Source: Trichomonas vaginalis G3 (lineage: Eukaryota; Parabasalia; Trichomonadida; Trichomonadidae). From it: 64,000 nt of DNA. The position numbers and the translations under genes were made by a program. This document shows positions 31,646 to 43,517 of the stretch, piece after piece; the stretch's first letter is position 1, and the number at the start of each line of letters is the position of its first letter. The DNA is taken from the NCBI RefSeq assembly GCF_026262505.1, contig NC_067204.1, forward strand, positions 25,947,300 through 26,011,299. The letters are read 5' to 3'. The notes beneath the pieces are model-generated. The model was not told where the DNA came from. It did not search any database and saw only the letters and a program-made list of their open reading frames with translations.

Positions 31646-32020
31646 ATGGGTGAAAAGGAAGATTTCCACCTTATGTACAACGAGTTGGCAGAAAGATATC
31701 GAAACTATCATGAAATCATAGCTTCTTTCGTGCGTATTAACACAACAAATGACACCGAAATACATGAAATTTATCAAAAGATGAAAACAATTTCTTTTGA
31801 GACAGATATTTTTCCAAAAAGAATAATCCCTGCCATTTATAACACTTACAAATATAATAATAGATATTTGAAATCATATTGGTCCATTATCAAAATGTTT
31901 TATGAAGAATTTCGGATAAAACTTGATTTTAGGGATCATCCAGCTTTAGAATACTTCTTTAATAAGGAATATGGATTCCCAATAAGTATTCGAGATAATA
32001 AGCTACTCATTGGACAATGA
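31646..32020 (+). pseudogene. N-terminal fragment of a DUF3447/ankyrin gene
   Basis: A 124-residue frame (YNELAERYRNYHEIIASFVRI, YNTYKYNNRYLKSYWSIIKM, ALEYFFNKEYGFPI) corresponds to the first part of trichomonad DUF3447 proteins, which normally continue for hundreds of residues into ankyrin repeats. Here the frame ends early and no ankyrin repeats follow. It keeps a proper ATG with TTTCAGAATA just upstream, so it may still be expressed as a short protein. Confidence 0.55.
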
Positions 32021-32754
32021 ATGCAATATAAGACATTGATTTATTGGCAGGAGAAAAAAAAATTATATTTTTCATTTTGGACAATCCGAAATTTTTCTAA
32101 TTTTATTGAATTGCATATATGTTAATTTGCAGTTGAGTGATATCAGCGAGAAACTTATATGCACGTTTAACTTTATCAGATTTCAAATGAAAACATGGAT
32201 TTCATTGATTGTTTTTCAATACGAGCTCCACAAAAATGATACAAAGATGAATAAGTAGTAGTACGCCTAAAAACAAGGTAAAACACAAAAAATTAGCAAC
32301 AAATTACTTAATTTCGGCTATTATTGTGAAAAGTGAATATGCCAAAAACATTTATTCCATCATCTTGTTATCTATACTTCACTACAGACGAATATGAAGA
32401 GATATCAATTTACAAAATTTTACCAAAAAGAGATTAGGCCTAATTTTTACGGCCATTCTTTATTGTTTGTTACACAGATGCTAGATCCACTACTCCCCAA
32501 AACAAGTCATTTTTTGAATGGCCCCGTTTTTTAGGCCTTCATTTTATGAAAAATGCCAATATTATACGAATCTTAATATATTTATTGTTTTGTTCTCAAT
32601 AAAGGTATTCAAAAGTCAATATAAACCATTCAAAATTGAGAGGAAACTCATTGAGAGGCTCTTCGAGTAGTGAGGAAGGGTAAATTTTGAGAGCCAAAAT
32701 TTCAAACCCCCTCAATATTTCAAAGCCCTTCTACTTAGATTTTGTGACTACCTT
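32021..32754. other. Intergenic, nothing recognised
   Basis: About 730 bases of AT-rich DNA between the ankyrin-gene fragment and a decayed MITE; no frame or repeat that I can support. Confidence 0.45.
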
Positions 32755-32926
32755 ACTTATTTTAATTGCAGAAAAGTATAGCAGCCATATTAGGTACTAT
32801 AGAGTGATTTATATTTACTTTCTCCTGACCAACAATATTAACTTTTGACCTTAGAATCTTGGGATCGAAAGCTTGTGTGTCAAAAAAAATTGAGAGAATG
32901 TCAGAAAGTGGTAAGTGCATTCTTAA
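32755..32926 (-). mobile_element. Truncated copy of the TTAA MITE family
   Basis: Reverse-oriented relative of the elements at 4667 and 26204: it ends TGTCAGAAAGTGGTAAGTGC followed by ATTC and TTAA (32923-32926). It keeps the GTGTCAAAAAAAATTGAGAG block and the middle TATGGCTGCTATACTTTT-like stretch when read on the minus strand. The other terminal repeat is not recognisable. Confidence 0.6.
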
Positions 32927-32983
32927 AGCCTTAAGTGAAAAATAAAGAGATTATAATGATAACAAACAAAAAATATATATTTA

Positions 32984-34531
32984 TTAATCAAAAGAAGCAG
33001 CATTGACTGGATCAAAAAGATGAGAAGCGTTATTTTTCTCGAAGAATTTTTGACACTGAGTCAAAGCATCAAAAACATATTTTCTGAAGTTTCCAAAGTT
33101 TCTTTGATGGGGCATTGGCATTGATTCATAAGCTAGAACGCATTTGTTTGATGCAGATATTTCCTTTGGAATTGATTCGTGTTCCAAATTCCAGTTAATT
33201 CTGTTTTCCATCAAACTTTTGAACTTTCTAAATCCTTTTTCTCCGCATTCTGCAACAACAAAGTATCTCTCTGGGTATTTAACAACAAATATACCACCAG
33301 ACAAGAACAGTTTTTGGCCCATCTTCAAAATTGTACTTAAATGAAGAGGATGATTTAGAGATTTAACGGAATAACATAGATCAATTGTGTTTTTATCGGC
33401 ATCTTCCATCATCTTACTTTGTTTCTTCATCTTTCGCTCCTCAGGAGTCAGCTTATTCTCTTCATTTCTCTCTAAATGCTCTTTAATTCTTTTTTCTTGA
33501 GCCATTTTTTGGCGATTTTCAACTTCAGTTGGTTTGAGAAATGCTTCACCACTGTTGTAGTTGATCATCGTCTGCGGTTTGACGCGTGATGGCTCTGGTT
33601 CTTTGAGATTTAATCTGATCATTAATCTTTCTTGGTTTGCTTTCTCGAGTTTTCGGATGTGGCGGTCTCGCTTGAGTTCATCTGGTGTCAGCATGGTCGG
33701 AACTGCACGAGACTCGAGCTTTTTAACAGGCATTGGAGCAGAATTTTGAAATGAGTTGTCAATTTCCAAAAAAGCTGGCTCCCAGGTAGTTTCGTCGACA
33801 AAAGGAGCATCCCACCAATCAACTGTTGGTATTTCATAGTTCCTACGCATGGCAATAACGTCGTAAATTGGAAGTCCAGATGCAACTGCGATATCTGTTC
33901 GAATTTCTTCTCTTTTCTCTTCAATGGCTTTGGTTATTGATCCTTGTGGTATAAACTTGAATTCTCTGTTGGTTGGACGTACTGCAGTTGGAATTTTTCT
34001 GTCGATTGGAACTTTTTGCATTTTTTCTGTTTTGTTTGTTCTTTCTATTTTAATAACATTTCCTTTTTCATCTATTTGCTCGCCTTTTTCGTTTAGACGT
34101 AGTTTTTCAAAATTTTGGTCTGAATCTCGTAATGATATAGCAGCAGAGCTTAGAAAGAAGCCAGGTGCATTCTTTTTAGGAACACTTGTTGTAGGTAGAT
34201 GTGTCTGTTTAGGAATTTGAGGAATTTGCGGTTTTTGATAAGGAATTTTTGGTGGCTGAGGTCTTTGTGGATTTTTATTAAATAGTGCCGGTCTATTATG
34301 CGTATTATTATGCTTATTATGTTCTGGTTGCTTATTTTGATTTCTATTATCTCTTTGAAATTCCGAAAGATCTTTTTCTCTGATTTTTTCAATTTGGCGT
34401 TTAAATTTATGAACAAAATGCTTTGTATTTGCATGCGCAATTGAAAAGAATGTATCTAATTGATCGTATAGTTTAGATTGATCTGTATCAACTTTTGCAG
34501 CACGAAGAAGTATAGATTTAACGCAAATCAC
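32984..34531 (-). CDS. PRP3: U4/U6 snRNP protein PRP3, 5' end missing at the repeat array
   Basis: The C-terminal half has the two PRP3 domains: the Prp3 core (VPTMLTPDELKRDRHIRKLEKANQERLMIRLNL, then LKPTEVENRQKMAQEKRIKEHLERNEE and LTPEERKMKKQSKM) and the DUF1115 domain (LFLSGGIFVVKYPERYFVVAE, KFKSLMENRINW, NKCVLAYESM, FFEKNNASHLFDPV). It binds U4/U6 snRNA in the tri-snRNP, so it is an essential splicing factor where present. The N-terminal third is basic and Pro/Gln-rich. Upstream of about codon 10 the frame passes into the 133-bp tandem array with no ATG, so the true start is either displaced or lost; the first internal Met is about 180 codons in. Confidence 0.85.
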   Translation of the reverse strand: MICVKSILLRAAKVDTDQSKLYDQLDTFFSIAHANTKHFVHKFKRQIEKIREKDLSEFQRDNRNQNKQPEHNKHNNTHNRPALFNKNPQRPQPPKIPYQKPQIPQIPKQTHLPTTSVPKKNAPGFFLSSAAISLRDSDQNFEKLRLNEKGEQIDEKGNVIKIERTNKTEKMQKVPIDRKIPTAVRPTNREFKFIPQGSITKAIEEKREEIRTDIAVASGLPIYDVIAMRRNYEIPTVDWWDAPFVDETTWEPAFLEIDNSFQNSAPMPVKKLESRAVPTMLTPDELKRDRHIRKLEKANQERLMIRLNLKEPEPSRVKPQTMINYNSGEAFLKPTEVENRQKMAQEKRIKEHLERNEENKLTPEERKMKKQSKMMEDADKNTIDLCYSVKSLNHPLHLSTILKMGQKLFLSGGIFVVKYPERYFVVAECGEKGFRKFKSLMENRINWNLEHESIPKEISASNKCVLAYESMPMPHQRNFGNFRKYVFDALTQCQKFFEKNNASHLFDPVNAASFD

Positions 34532-37500
34532 TATCAATATTGCACCTTTGCCTGTCAAAAGTTCTTCGCATCTCTTGAGGTGTGAGAAGTTTCTCGACAG
34601 AGGAAACTTTCATATCGAATGTTGCCTCTGTCGAGATGTATGTGACAGGCAAAGTGCAATCACCTATCAATATTGCACTTTGCCTGTCAAAAGTTCTCGC
34701 ATCTCTTGAGGTGTGAGGAAGTTTCTCGACAGAGGAAACTTTCATATCGAATGTTGCCTCTGTCGAGATGTATGTGGACAGGCAAAGTGCAATCACCTAT
34801 CAATATTGCACTTTGCCTGTCAAAAGTTCTTCGCATCTCTTGAGGTGTGAGGAAGTTTCTCGACAGAGGAAACTTTCATATCGAATGTTGCCTCTGTCGA
34901 GATGTATGTGACAGGCAAAGTGCAATCACCTATCAATATTGCACTTTGCCTGTCAAAAGTTCTTCGCATCTCTTGAGGTGTGAGGAAGTTTCTCGACAGA
35001 GGAAACTTTCATATCGAATGTTGCCTCTGTCGAGATGTATGTGACAGGCAAAGTGCAATCACCTATCAATATTGCACTTTGCCTGTCAAAAGTTCTTCGC
35101 ATCTCTTGAGGTGTGAGGAAGTTTCTCGACAGAGGAAACTTTCATATCGAATGTTGCCTCTGTCGAGATGTATGTGACAGGCAAAGTGCAATCACCTATC
35201 AATATTGCACTTTGCCTGTCAAAAGTTCTTCGCATCTCTTGAGGTGTGAGGAAGTTTCTCGACAGAGGAAACTTTCATATCGAATGTTGCCTCTGTCGAG
35301 ATGTATGTGACAGGCAAAGTGCAATCACCTATCAATATTGCACTTTGCCTGTCAAAAGTTCTTCGCATCTCTTGAGGTGTGAGGAAGTTTCTCGACAGAG
35401 GAAACTTTCATATCGAATGTTGCCTCTGTCGAGATGTATGTGACAGGCAAAGTGCAATCACCTATCAATATTGCACTTTGCCTGTCAAAAGTTCTTCGCA
35501 TCTCTTGAGGTGTGAGGAAGTTTCTCGACAGAGGAAACTTTCATATCGAATGTTGCCTCTGTCGAGATGTATGTGACAGGCAAAGTGCAATCACCTATCA
35601 ATATTGCACTTTGCCTGTCAAAAGTTCTTCGCATCTCTTGAGGTGTGAGGAAGTTTCTCGACAGAGGAAACTTTCATATCGAATGTTGCCTCTGTCGAGA
35701 TGTATGTGACAGGCAAAGTGCAATCACCTATCAATATTGCACTTTGCCTGTCAAAAGTTCTTCGCATCTCTTGAGGTGTGAGGAAGTTTCTCGACAGAGG
35801 AAACTTTCATATCGAATGTTGCCTCTGTCGAGATGTATGTGACAGGCAAAGTGCAATCACCTATCAATATTGCACTTTGCCTGTCAAAAGTTCTTCGCAT
35901 CTCTTGAGGTGTGAGGAAGTTTCTCGACAGAGGAAACTTTCATATCGAATGTTGCCTCTGTCGAGATGTATGTGACAGGCAAAGTGCAATCACCTATCAA
36001 TATTGCACTTTGCCTGTCAAAAGTTCTTCGCATCTCTTGAGGTGTGAGGAAGTTTCTCGACAGAGGAAACTTTCATATCGAATGTTGCCTCTGTCGAGAT
36101 GTATGTGACAGGCAAAGTGCAATCACCTATCAATATTGCACTTTGCCTGTCAAAAGTTCTTCGCATCTCTTGAGGTGTGAGGAAGTTTCTCGACAGAGGA
36201 AACTTTCATATCGAATGTTGCCTCTGTCGAGATGTATGTGACAGGCAAAGTGCAATCACCTATCAATATTGCACTTTGCCTGTCAAAAGTTCTTCGCATC
36301 TCTTGAGGTGTGAGGAAGTTTCTCGACAGAGGAAACTTTCATATCGAATGTTGCCTCTGTCGAGATGTATGTGACAGGCAAAGTGCAATCACCTATCAAT
36401 ATTGCACTTTGCCTGTCAAAAGTTCTTCGCATCTCTTGAGGTGTGAGGAAGTTTCTCGACAGAGGAAACTTTCATATCGAATGTTGCCTCTGTCGAGATG
36501 TATGTGACAGGCAAAGTGCAATCACCTATCAATATTGCACTTTGCCTGTCAAAAGTTCTTCGCATCTCTTGAGGTGTGAGGAAGTTTCTCGACAGAGGAA
36601 ACTTTCATATCGAATGTTGCCTCTGTCGAGATGTATGTGACAGGCAAAGTGCAATCACCTATCAATATTGCACTTTGCCTGTCAAAAGTTCTTCGCATCT
36701 CTTGAGGTGTGAGGAAGTTTCTCGACAGAGGAAACTTTCATATCGAATGTTGCCTCTGTCGAGATGTATGTGACAGGCAAAGTGCAATCACCTATCAATA
36801 TTGCACTTTGCCTGTCAAAAGTTCTTCGCATCTCTTGAGGTGTGAGGAAGTTTCTCGACAGAGGAAACTTTCATATCGAATGTTGCCTCTGTCGAGATGT
36901 ATGTGACAGGCAAAGTGCAATCACCTATCAATATTGCACTTTGCCTGTCAAAAGTTTTCGCATCTCTTGAGGTGTGAGGAAGTTTCTCGACAGAGGAAAC
37001 TTTCATATCGAATGTTGCCTCTGTCGAGATGTATGTGACAGGCAAAGTGCAATCACCTATCAATATTGCACTTTGCCTGTCAAAAGTTCTTCGCATCTCT
37101 TGAGGTGTGAGGAAGTTTCTCGACAGAGGAAACTTTCATATCGAATGTTGCCTCTGTCGAGATGTATGTGACAGGCAAAGTGCAATCACCTATCAATATT
37201 GCACTTTGCCTGTCAAAAGTTCTTCGCATCTCTTGAGGTGTGAGGAAGTTTCTCGACAGAGGAAACTTTCATATCGAATGTTGCCTCTGTCGAGATGTAT
37301 GTGACAGGCAAAGTGCAAACCTATCAATATTGCACTTTGCCTGTCAAAAGTTCTTCGCATCTCTTGAGGTGTGAGGAAGTTTCTCGACAGAGGAAACTTT
37401 CATATCGAATGTTGCCTCTGTCGAGATGTATGTGACAGGCAAAGTGCAATCACCTATCAATATTGCACTTTGCCTGTCAAAAGTTCTTCGCATCTCTTGA

Positions 37501-39051
37501 GGTGTGAGGAAGTTTCTCGACAGAGGAAACTTTCATATCGAATGTTGCCTCTGTCGAGATGTATGTGACAGGCAAAGTGCAATCACCTATCAATATTGCA
37601 CTTTGCCTGTCAAAAGTTCTTCGCATCTCTTGAGGTGTGAGGAAGTTTCTCGACAGAGGAAACTTTCATATCGAATGTTGCCTCTGTCGAGATGTATGTG
37701 ACAGGCAAAGTGCAATCACCTATCAATATTGCACTTTGCCTGTCAAAAGTTCTTCGCATCTCTTGAGGTGTGAGGAAGTTTCTCGACAGAGGAAACTTTC
37801 ATATCGAATGTTGCCTCTGTCGAGATGTATGTGACAGGCAAAGTGCAATCACCTATCAATATTGCACTTTGCCTGTCAAAAGTTCTTCGCATCTCTTGAG
37901 GTGTGAGGAAGTTTCTCGACAGAGGAAACTTTCATATCGAATGTTGCCTCTGTCGAGATGTATGTGACAGGCAAAGTGCAATCACCTATCAATATTGCAC
38001 TTTGCCTGTCAAAAGTTCTTCGCATCTCTTGAGGTGTGAGGAAGTTCTCGACAGAGGAAACTTTCATATCGAATGTTGCCTCTGTCGAGATGTATGTGAC
38101 AGGCAAAGTGCATCCACCTATCAATATTGCACTTTGCCTGTCAAAAGTTCTTCGCATCTCTTGAGGTGTGAGGAAGTTTCTCGACAGAGGAAACTTTCAT
38201 ATCGAATGTTGCCTTCTGTGAGATGTATGTGACAGGCAAAGTGCAATCACCTATCAATATTGCACTTTGCCTGTCAAAAGTTCTTCGCATCTCTTGAGGT
38301 GTGAGGAAGTTTCTCCGACAGAGGAAACTTTCATATCGAATGTTGCCTCTGTCGAGATGTATGTGACAGGCAAAGTGCAATCACCTATCAATATTGCACT
38401 TTGCCTGTCAAAAGTTCTTCGCATCTCTTGAGGTGTGAGGAAGTTTCTCGACAGAGGAAACTTTCATATCGAATGTTGCCTCTGTCGAGATGTATGTGAC
38501 AGGCAAAGTGCAATCACCTATCAATATTGCACTTTGCCTGTCAAAAGTTCTTCGCATCTCTTGAGGTGTGAGGAAGTTTCTCGACAGAGGAAACTTTCAT
38601 ATCGAATGTTGCCTCTGTCGAGATGTATGTGACAGGCAAAGTGCAATCACCTATCAATATTGCACTTTGCCTGTCAAAAGTTCTTCGCATCTCTTGAGGT
38701 GTGAGGAAGTTTCTCGACAGAGGAAACTTTCATATCGAATGTTGCCTCTGTCGAGATGTATGTGACAGGCAAAGTGCAATCACCTATCAATATTGCACTT
38801 TGCCTGTCAAAAGTTCTCCATCTCTTGAGGTGTGAGGAAGTTTCTCGACAGAGGAAACTTTCATATCGAATGTTGCCTCTGTCGAGATGTATGTGACAGG
38901 CAAAGTGCAATCACCTTAATACAATATCTTGACTTTGCCTGTCAAAAGTTCTTCGCATCTCTTGAGGTGTGAGGAAGTTTCTCCGACAGAGGAAACTTTC
39001 ATATCGAATGTTGCCTCTGTCGAGATGTATGTGACAGGCAAAGTGGCAATC
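34528..39051. repeat. Tandem array of ~34 copies of a 133-bp double-hairpin unit
   Basis: Head-to-tail units of 133 bp, nearly all identical. Each unit holds hairpin A, an 18-bp perfect stem (TGACAGGCAAAGTGCAAT and its complement) with an 11-nt loop, for example 34909-34955. It also holds hairpin B, a 12-bp stem (TCTCGACAGAGG and its complement) extended by AAC/GTT inside, for example 34858-34902. Together they cover 92 of 133 bases; spacers are 35 and 6 bases. Small indels cluster in the first two or three and last eight copies; inner copies are homogeneous apart from two. The 65-codon frames in every unit are by-products of the period. The array meets PRP3 on one side and an assembly gap on the other, so its real length is unknown. 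Confidence 0.95.
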
Positions 39052-39076
39052 NNNNNNNNNNNNNNNNNNNNNNNNN
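39052..39076. other. Assembly gap (25 N)
   Basis: A run of 25 undetermined bases ends the tandem array and precedes the Polinton region. The true distance, copy number and even linkage across it are not established by this sequence. Confidence 0.99.
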
Positions 39077-39208
39077 AGAGAGATGTTGGCATTTGTTATG
39101 TCAACATTTCTCTTTCTTACTTCATGATGGTACTGAACGTCTATTGATAATAAGTCAATAGCAACGTCATTTAAAGGAAATGCTCTTTGCATGGACTGAC
39201 TGTCTGCT

Positions 39209-39221
39209 GCCGCGTTGCGGC
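39209..39221. terminator. GC-rich hairpin in the Polinton
   Basis: GCCGC-GTT-GCGGC, a perfect 5-bp stem with a 3-nt loop in otherwise AT-rich DNA. One of a set of such hairpins confined to the Polinton; a transcript-end role is inference. Confidence 0.3.
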
Positions 39222-40872
39222 TTTAGACTCATGAATTCTATCATACTTTATTGACCATTATAGTCTTTAAATGAAGTCAGCGAGTGCTGTTTTTGTTTGT
39301 TGCGGTAATGCTTTTGCAACATCTAATATAGCTTTCTGTAAAAGTTGTTTTTTAATTTCCAGAGTGTTCTAGAACTTAGACAACTGTTCGATACATCTTG
39401 TAGTAGGATAATAAAATAAAATATTTTTGAAAAATTAGATTTAGATTTTTTTAAAGTTTTTTTTCAAAATAATTTAATATTTTATATTTAAATTGAAAGC
39501 ACATGCAAGATGTGCAAGTTTTTTTCATAACGAATGTCTCTCGCTACTTTGCTCATCATAGAATGAGTTCAATAATGCTTCATAATGTTAATGTTTATCT
39601 TTAACCAAGAAGTTTGTGAAAGAAATCTAAGTTTGGTCAGATATGTCAGGTACTTCCATTAGCTATCGTCAGTGTTGACCGCAAAACGTTATAGCTTCAC
39701 AAGATTAGCAGTAGTTTTGAAACAAAAGTAGTTTCTTTGTTGAGTATGTCAATGATACTCATTATACTGTACATAATAAGAGACTCTTATTTACATTGAC
39801 TTCTGTCATATTGGCTTTAAATCTTTCCGAACAGAAAGAATTAAGAAGGGTGAAACAAATGTGAAATATTATTCTTCATCTCTGAAGACAATAACGAACA
39901 AGATGTTTATACAGAAATCTTACCAAGGTTGAAGAAGCTTCTATTGACATTGACGAAGAAGTGAAATGGTTGAGAAATAGACCCGAAGCTATTTAAGCAA
40001 AAATATATTTTTGGTTAGTCTTCATATCGATATTTTACAACAATTCCCCAATGTATAAACTTTTCAATCGCTTTTCATAAGCTTTGTATGTCTTCAAGAA
40101 ATTTTGCATAATCTTTAGAAGCATTTAGATATTGTTTTAAATGCTTTGTATGTCTCAGAAATTTTGCATAATTTTTACATGTTGTTCGTTCTCTTCTTCT
40201 GTCATGAGTTCCGAATATTTCGAAATTTCATGTTCTTGTCATATGAGATAAAATTTTATAAAAAAATAAAATTAGCTTAGATTTTTTTATTCTTCCCTCT
40301 TTGAAGTTAATCGAAATATTCTGTTTATTTTTTCCTATCAAGTAATGTTAAGTCTTCTTTGAAATGTAAAGTATTGTGCAACCTTTGATTGTCATAGTGT
40401 GTTTGAGGAAAGTATTTTTGACAATTTCCTTTATTTGCCCATTCGGAGTCATTGAAATCGGTAAGTTTTTTCACGATGAACCAGTTTCTGTCAGATTTTA
40501 TATATTTTTAGCTAGTCATAAAGCTCTTGTGCGTTTCTTCTGACTAAATGCAACATAACCACATCTTTATCTTCTTCTTTCTCCAACTCTTCAGTAATAT
40601 TCATATACTTATAACTCTTTTCCTTTCCTTTTGGTACCGAACGCGGTATTCTTTTCTGTATGCTTTTGTCTTTGGATTCATGATTCATCTTTTGCTTGAA
40701 GTTTCTTTTCCCATCTCTCCACGTTCTGCTTTATATAGTTCATTCTAACATCATGAAAATATAACAAGATAACGAGGTGAAGCCCACATTGCTACAGCGT
40801 TACTAAAAATCTATGACATAATAACTTTCAAACCAGGAGCCAAATTCTTGCGATTTTTCGTACGGAATCTTC

Positions 40873-40894
40873 TTCTCTCGGTTTTCCGAGGGAA
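40873..40894. terminator. GC-rich hairpin in the Polinton
   Basis: TTCTCTCGG and CCGAGGGAA pair over 9 bp (one G-T) around a TTTT loop. Same class as the hairpins at 39209, 50529, 51435 and 56134. Confidence 0.35.
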
Positions 40895-42313
40895 GCAATC
40901 ATATGAGGAAATCTTCTAAAAGTTCTTTTGTCTGTTGGTTTTCAAAATGATTATGCTTGCTTTGTAGAACGAAGAGCATTCCATTATACTTTGCATTTGT
41001 ACATGTTCATCTTTGACTGAACGAATGAGACGTACTGTTTTTGTTTATACTGTATGTACTCGTAATTCTTCATTTATGGCTTCATGGACTTAAACTGTTG
41101 TTGTGTTCTCTAATGTTGTCATTACTGTCTTTACATACAAAATAAAAAATAATAAAAATAAAACTAACTTTATTTTCTGACTTTCACAAAAGACCAAAAT
41201 AAACGCTTTAACATGTATTTTTTTCAGCAACTTCGTCAATAATTTTTAATGCTTTATCTATCTCATCTACTTCAAAACGTTTCTTTACCTTTCGTGGGAG
41301 CACATACATTTTCTCAAAAACTTCAAGCAGTTTCTGTTTCAGCAGCTCTCTATCATTAACAAACACAACCTTTGACTCTATTGACTGTACTGTCATATCT
41401 TTGAGTTATATTATATTGTCCTTCCTATCTTATATCTTTTTGTGTTGAAGTCCTTCGGTTTCTGACGATGTAAGTAAGCACGCACTCTACGCGTTGGATT
41501 CAAACCGAGTAGAGATACAGTTTTACATGGATTAGCAGAAGATGAGCACGTCTCGATTACAGTTAGTATTATGTATTGATTATTGCTTAATGTATATTAA
41601 TTACTAGCCTGTTTAGATATTTATGTGTAGTATAAGAATAGTTGATTAGCTGATATAGATAGATCACATCACATATTGAGGCATCTTAATGGCTGCTATA
41701 ACACGGTAGACTTATATACACATTTGGATGATATACTATGTGGCATACCTGGTTCATGAGATTATATAGAATATAGTGGACAGTGCTACCAGATTATTAC
41801 TAGTGTTCACGCTTTAGAAGCTAGCGCAGAGACGAGCTTTGTACTGAGTCGATTAAGCTACAGATTGTATACTGTGCCAGCTCATGTGTGCGCCACTGAG
41901 AGAAGGCTATCTACACTGATCTGGTAAATCAAGTGGAGTTTCTGCGAGTTAGTCGTTATAGCGCATCGTTGAGTGAAAATTTTCTGCAATGTGAAGCATT
42001 TTCTAACCCAGCTTCGTTTGTTATTGATACTGTTATCGGTATATCATGCCACATCGGTATCTGAGAAGTTAAGTGGTCTTCTTGCTCGATCATCGAAAGA
42101 AATATTTATTGGTGTTTCTTTGCTCTGTATCGATTCAGTTCTCTCATTGAGCAGTATTAACAAAAATCACCTATTCAGAATCTAACCACTTTGGGTCAAT
42201 TGTCCTATCTTTCTAACTGTTTCAAACTCAATGTTTGACATTACTGTCTTTACATACAAAAAACTAATGAAATTCATTTATTTTTGTGCTGAATTCAATA
42301 AAAATAATGTTGA

Positions 42314-42369
42314 GGTGAAGAGGTGAGATCTCACCTTTTTTTTCACCTAATTTTTCACCTCTTCACCTA
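42314..42369. repeat. Nested GGTGA palindromes in the Polinton
   Basis: AGGTGAGATCTCACCT (42322-42337) is a perfect 16-bp palindrome. AGGTGAAGAGGTGA (42314-42327) also pairs with TCACCTCTTCACCT (42356-42369). A related GGTGA/TCACC hairpin lies at 51191, after a virion-type gene, suggesting a shared gene-end or regulatory element. Confidence 0.5.
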
Positions 42370-43283
42370 AAATATATTTTTGTGGTCATGGACTTCGTCC
42401 TCGCCGCTTTGCCGTCTTTATGTTAAAAATAAATGGTACCATTAATGATAATCATGACTGTTCTCATTCATGTCTGATTTACATCTAATGAAAAAAGTTT
42501 AGAAGAATTTTCTTATTCTTTCTGGCTTATTTTTGTCTTTCCAGTACTCCCGCTCTAATGTCCCAGATGTGTTGACTTTGACTCTCTCAAGTTCTTAGAT
42601 GGTATAACATCTTCAACGCCTCCTTCATAATCTTACTTTATAAGTGTCATCGTTTATGTTATACCAAGTATTTCAATAACCACTCCTCGCTTTGCTTCGT
42701 CAATGTTTCAGCAAGTTTGCCATTACTACTTTCGACTAATTTATTGACGAGGGTAAAACGCAATAGAGTCGTCAGCAGCTTTTATATAAGATACCATTAC
42801 CTTGCGTAGAGTCTACGATATAATAGGTTTCTACTTAACCTTAAACGTTTCTTTGTCAACGGTTTGTCGTCAAGAACTAACACGAACTTTTGTACAGGAA
42901 TGAGGGTAAATTTGTGTTGAATTCTGATATTTTTGTGTTTGATTCGTTTCTTTTGTTATATACTTTTCTTCTTGTTGTTGTCTCATTGAATTTGGTGTAT
43001 GTCCTGTTGTAGAGTGTGTTGAGGAATTATAATACTTCGAGAAAATGTTTCATTGTTTCTTCGGTAAAGTCTCGCCTCTTGATTTAAAACTCTGAGAGTC
43101 CTTATGAAGCGGTTTATGATGCCGAGTATGTTATGGTTTATGGTCTTCAGTAAGTGTATGAGTTATGTTATGCTTAATGAGAAAATCTGTGATTTCATTG
43201 GCTGAGGTATGCACTGTCTTGGTCTGATGGTTAAGTACTTGGGCTATGTTCTGCTACAAACTTTTGTAAAACCTCTTAACACT

Positions 43284-43517
43284 TCAGAGTTCTTTATTTT
43301 TCATGTGATATGCATATGCTTTACGAGTGTTAACATTAATGAAGATGAGGAATGGTTTATGTCCTCCTTTTCTGCTTTGAATGAGAGTGTCAAATTGGTA
43401 TGCGTCAAGGAGCGTTGGAGTAAATTGGTAAAAGTAGTCGTAAGGGTTTATTTTTGTTTGATGTACAAACATTTTTGTCAAGAACCTTTTCACTTCAGCT
43501 CTGTTAGTAAATCCCAA
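43284..43517 (-). pseudogene. Polinton integrase remnant
   Basis: A 77-residue frame (LLDAYQFDTLIQSRKG, then KPFLIFINVNTRKAYAYHMKNKEL) resembles the start of the integrase catalytic core in Polintons, where an acidic residue is followed by a strand of the form xILIxINxNTRKAY. Only a fragment of the enzyme; part of a fossil element. Confidence 0.5.

Noticed and set aside
34528-39051. CRISPR-like array
   Set aside because: Palindromic repeats at constant spacing, but the segments between hairpins are identical in every unit, so there are no spacers, and the host is a eukaryote.
34847-39147. About thirty near-identical 65-codon frames inside the tandem array
   Set aside because: They arise because each 133-bp unit repeats the same ATG and, as 133 is not a multiple of 3, the same stop in the next unit. 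Their sequence is the read-through of hairpin stems; on the other strand similar by-product frames exist.
41480-41530. tRNA-like sequence with a B-box-like GGTTTGAATCC on the minus strand
   Set aside because: The surrounding bases do not form a proper T-arm or acceptor stem and no A-box lies at the right distance; only a CTCTAC/GTAGAG hairpin is present.
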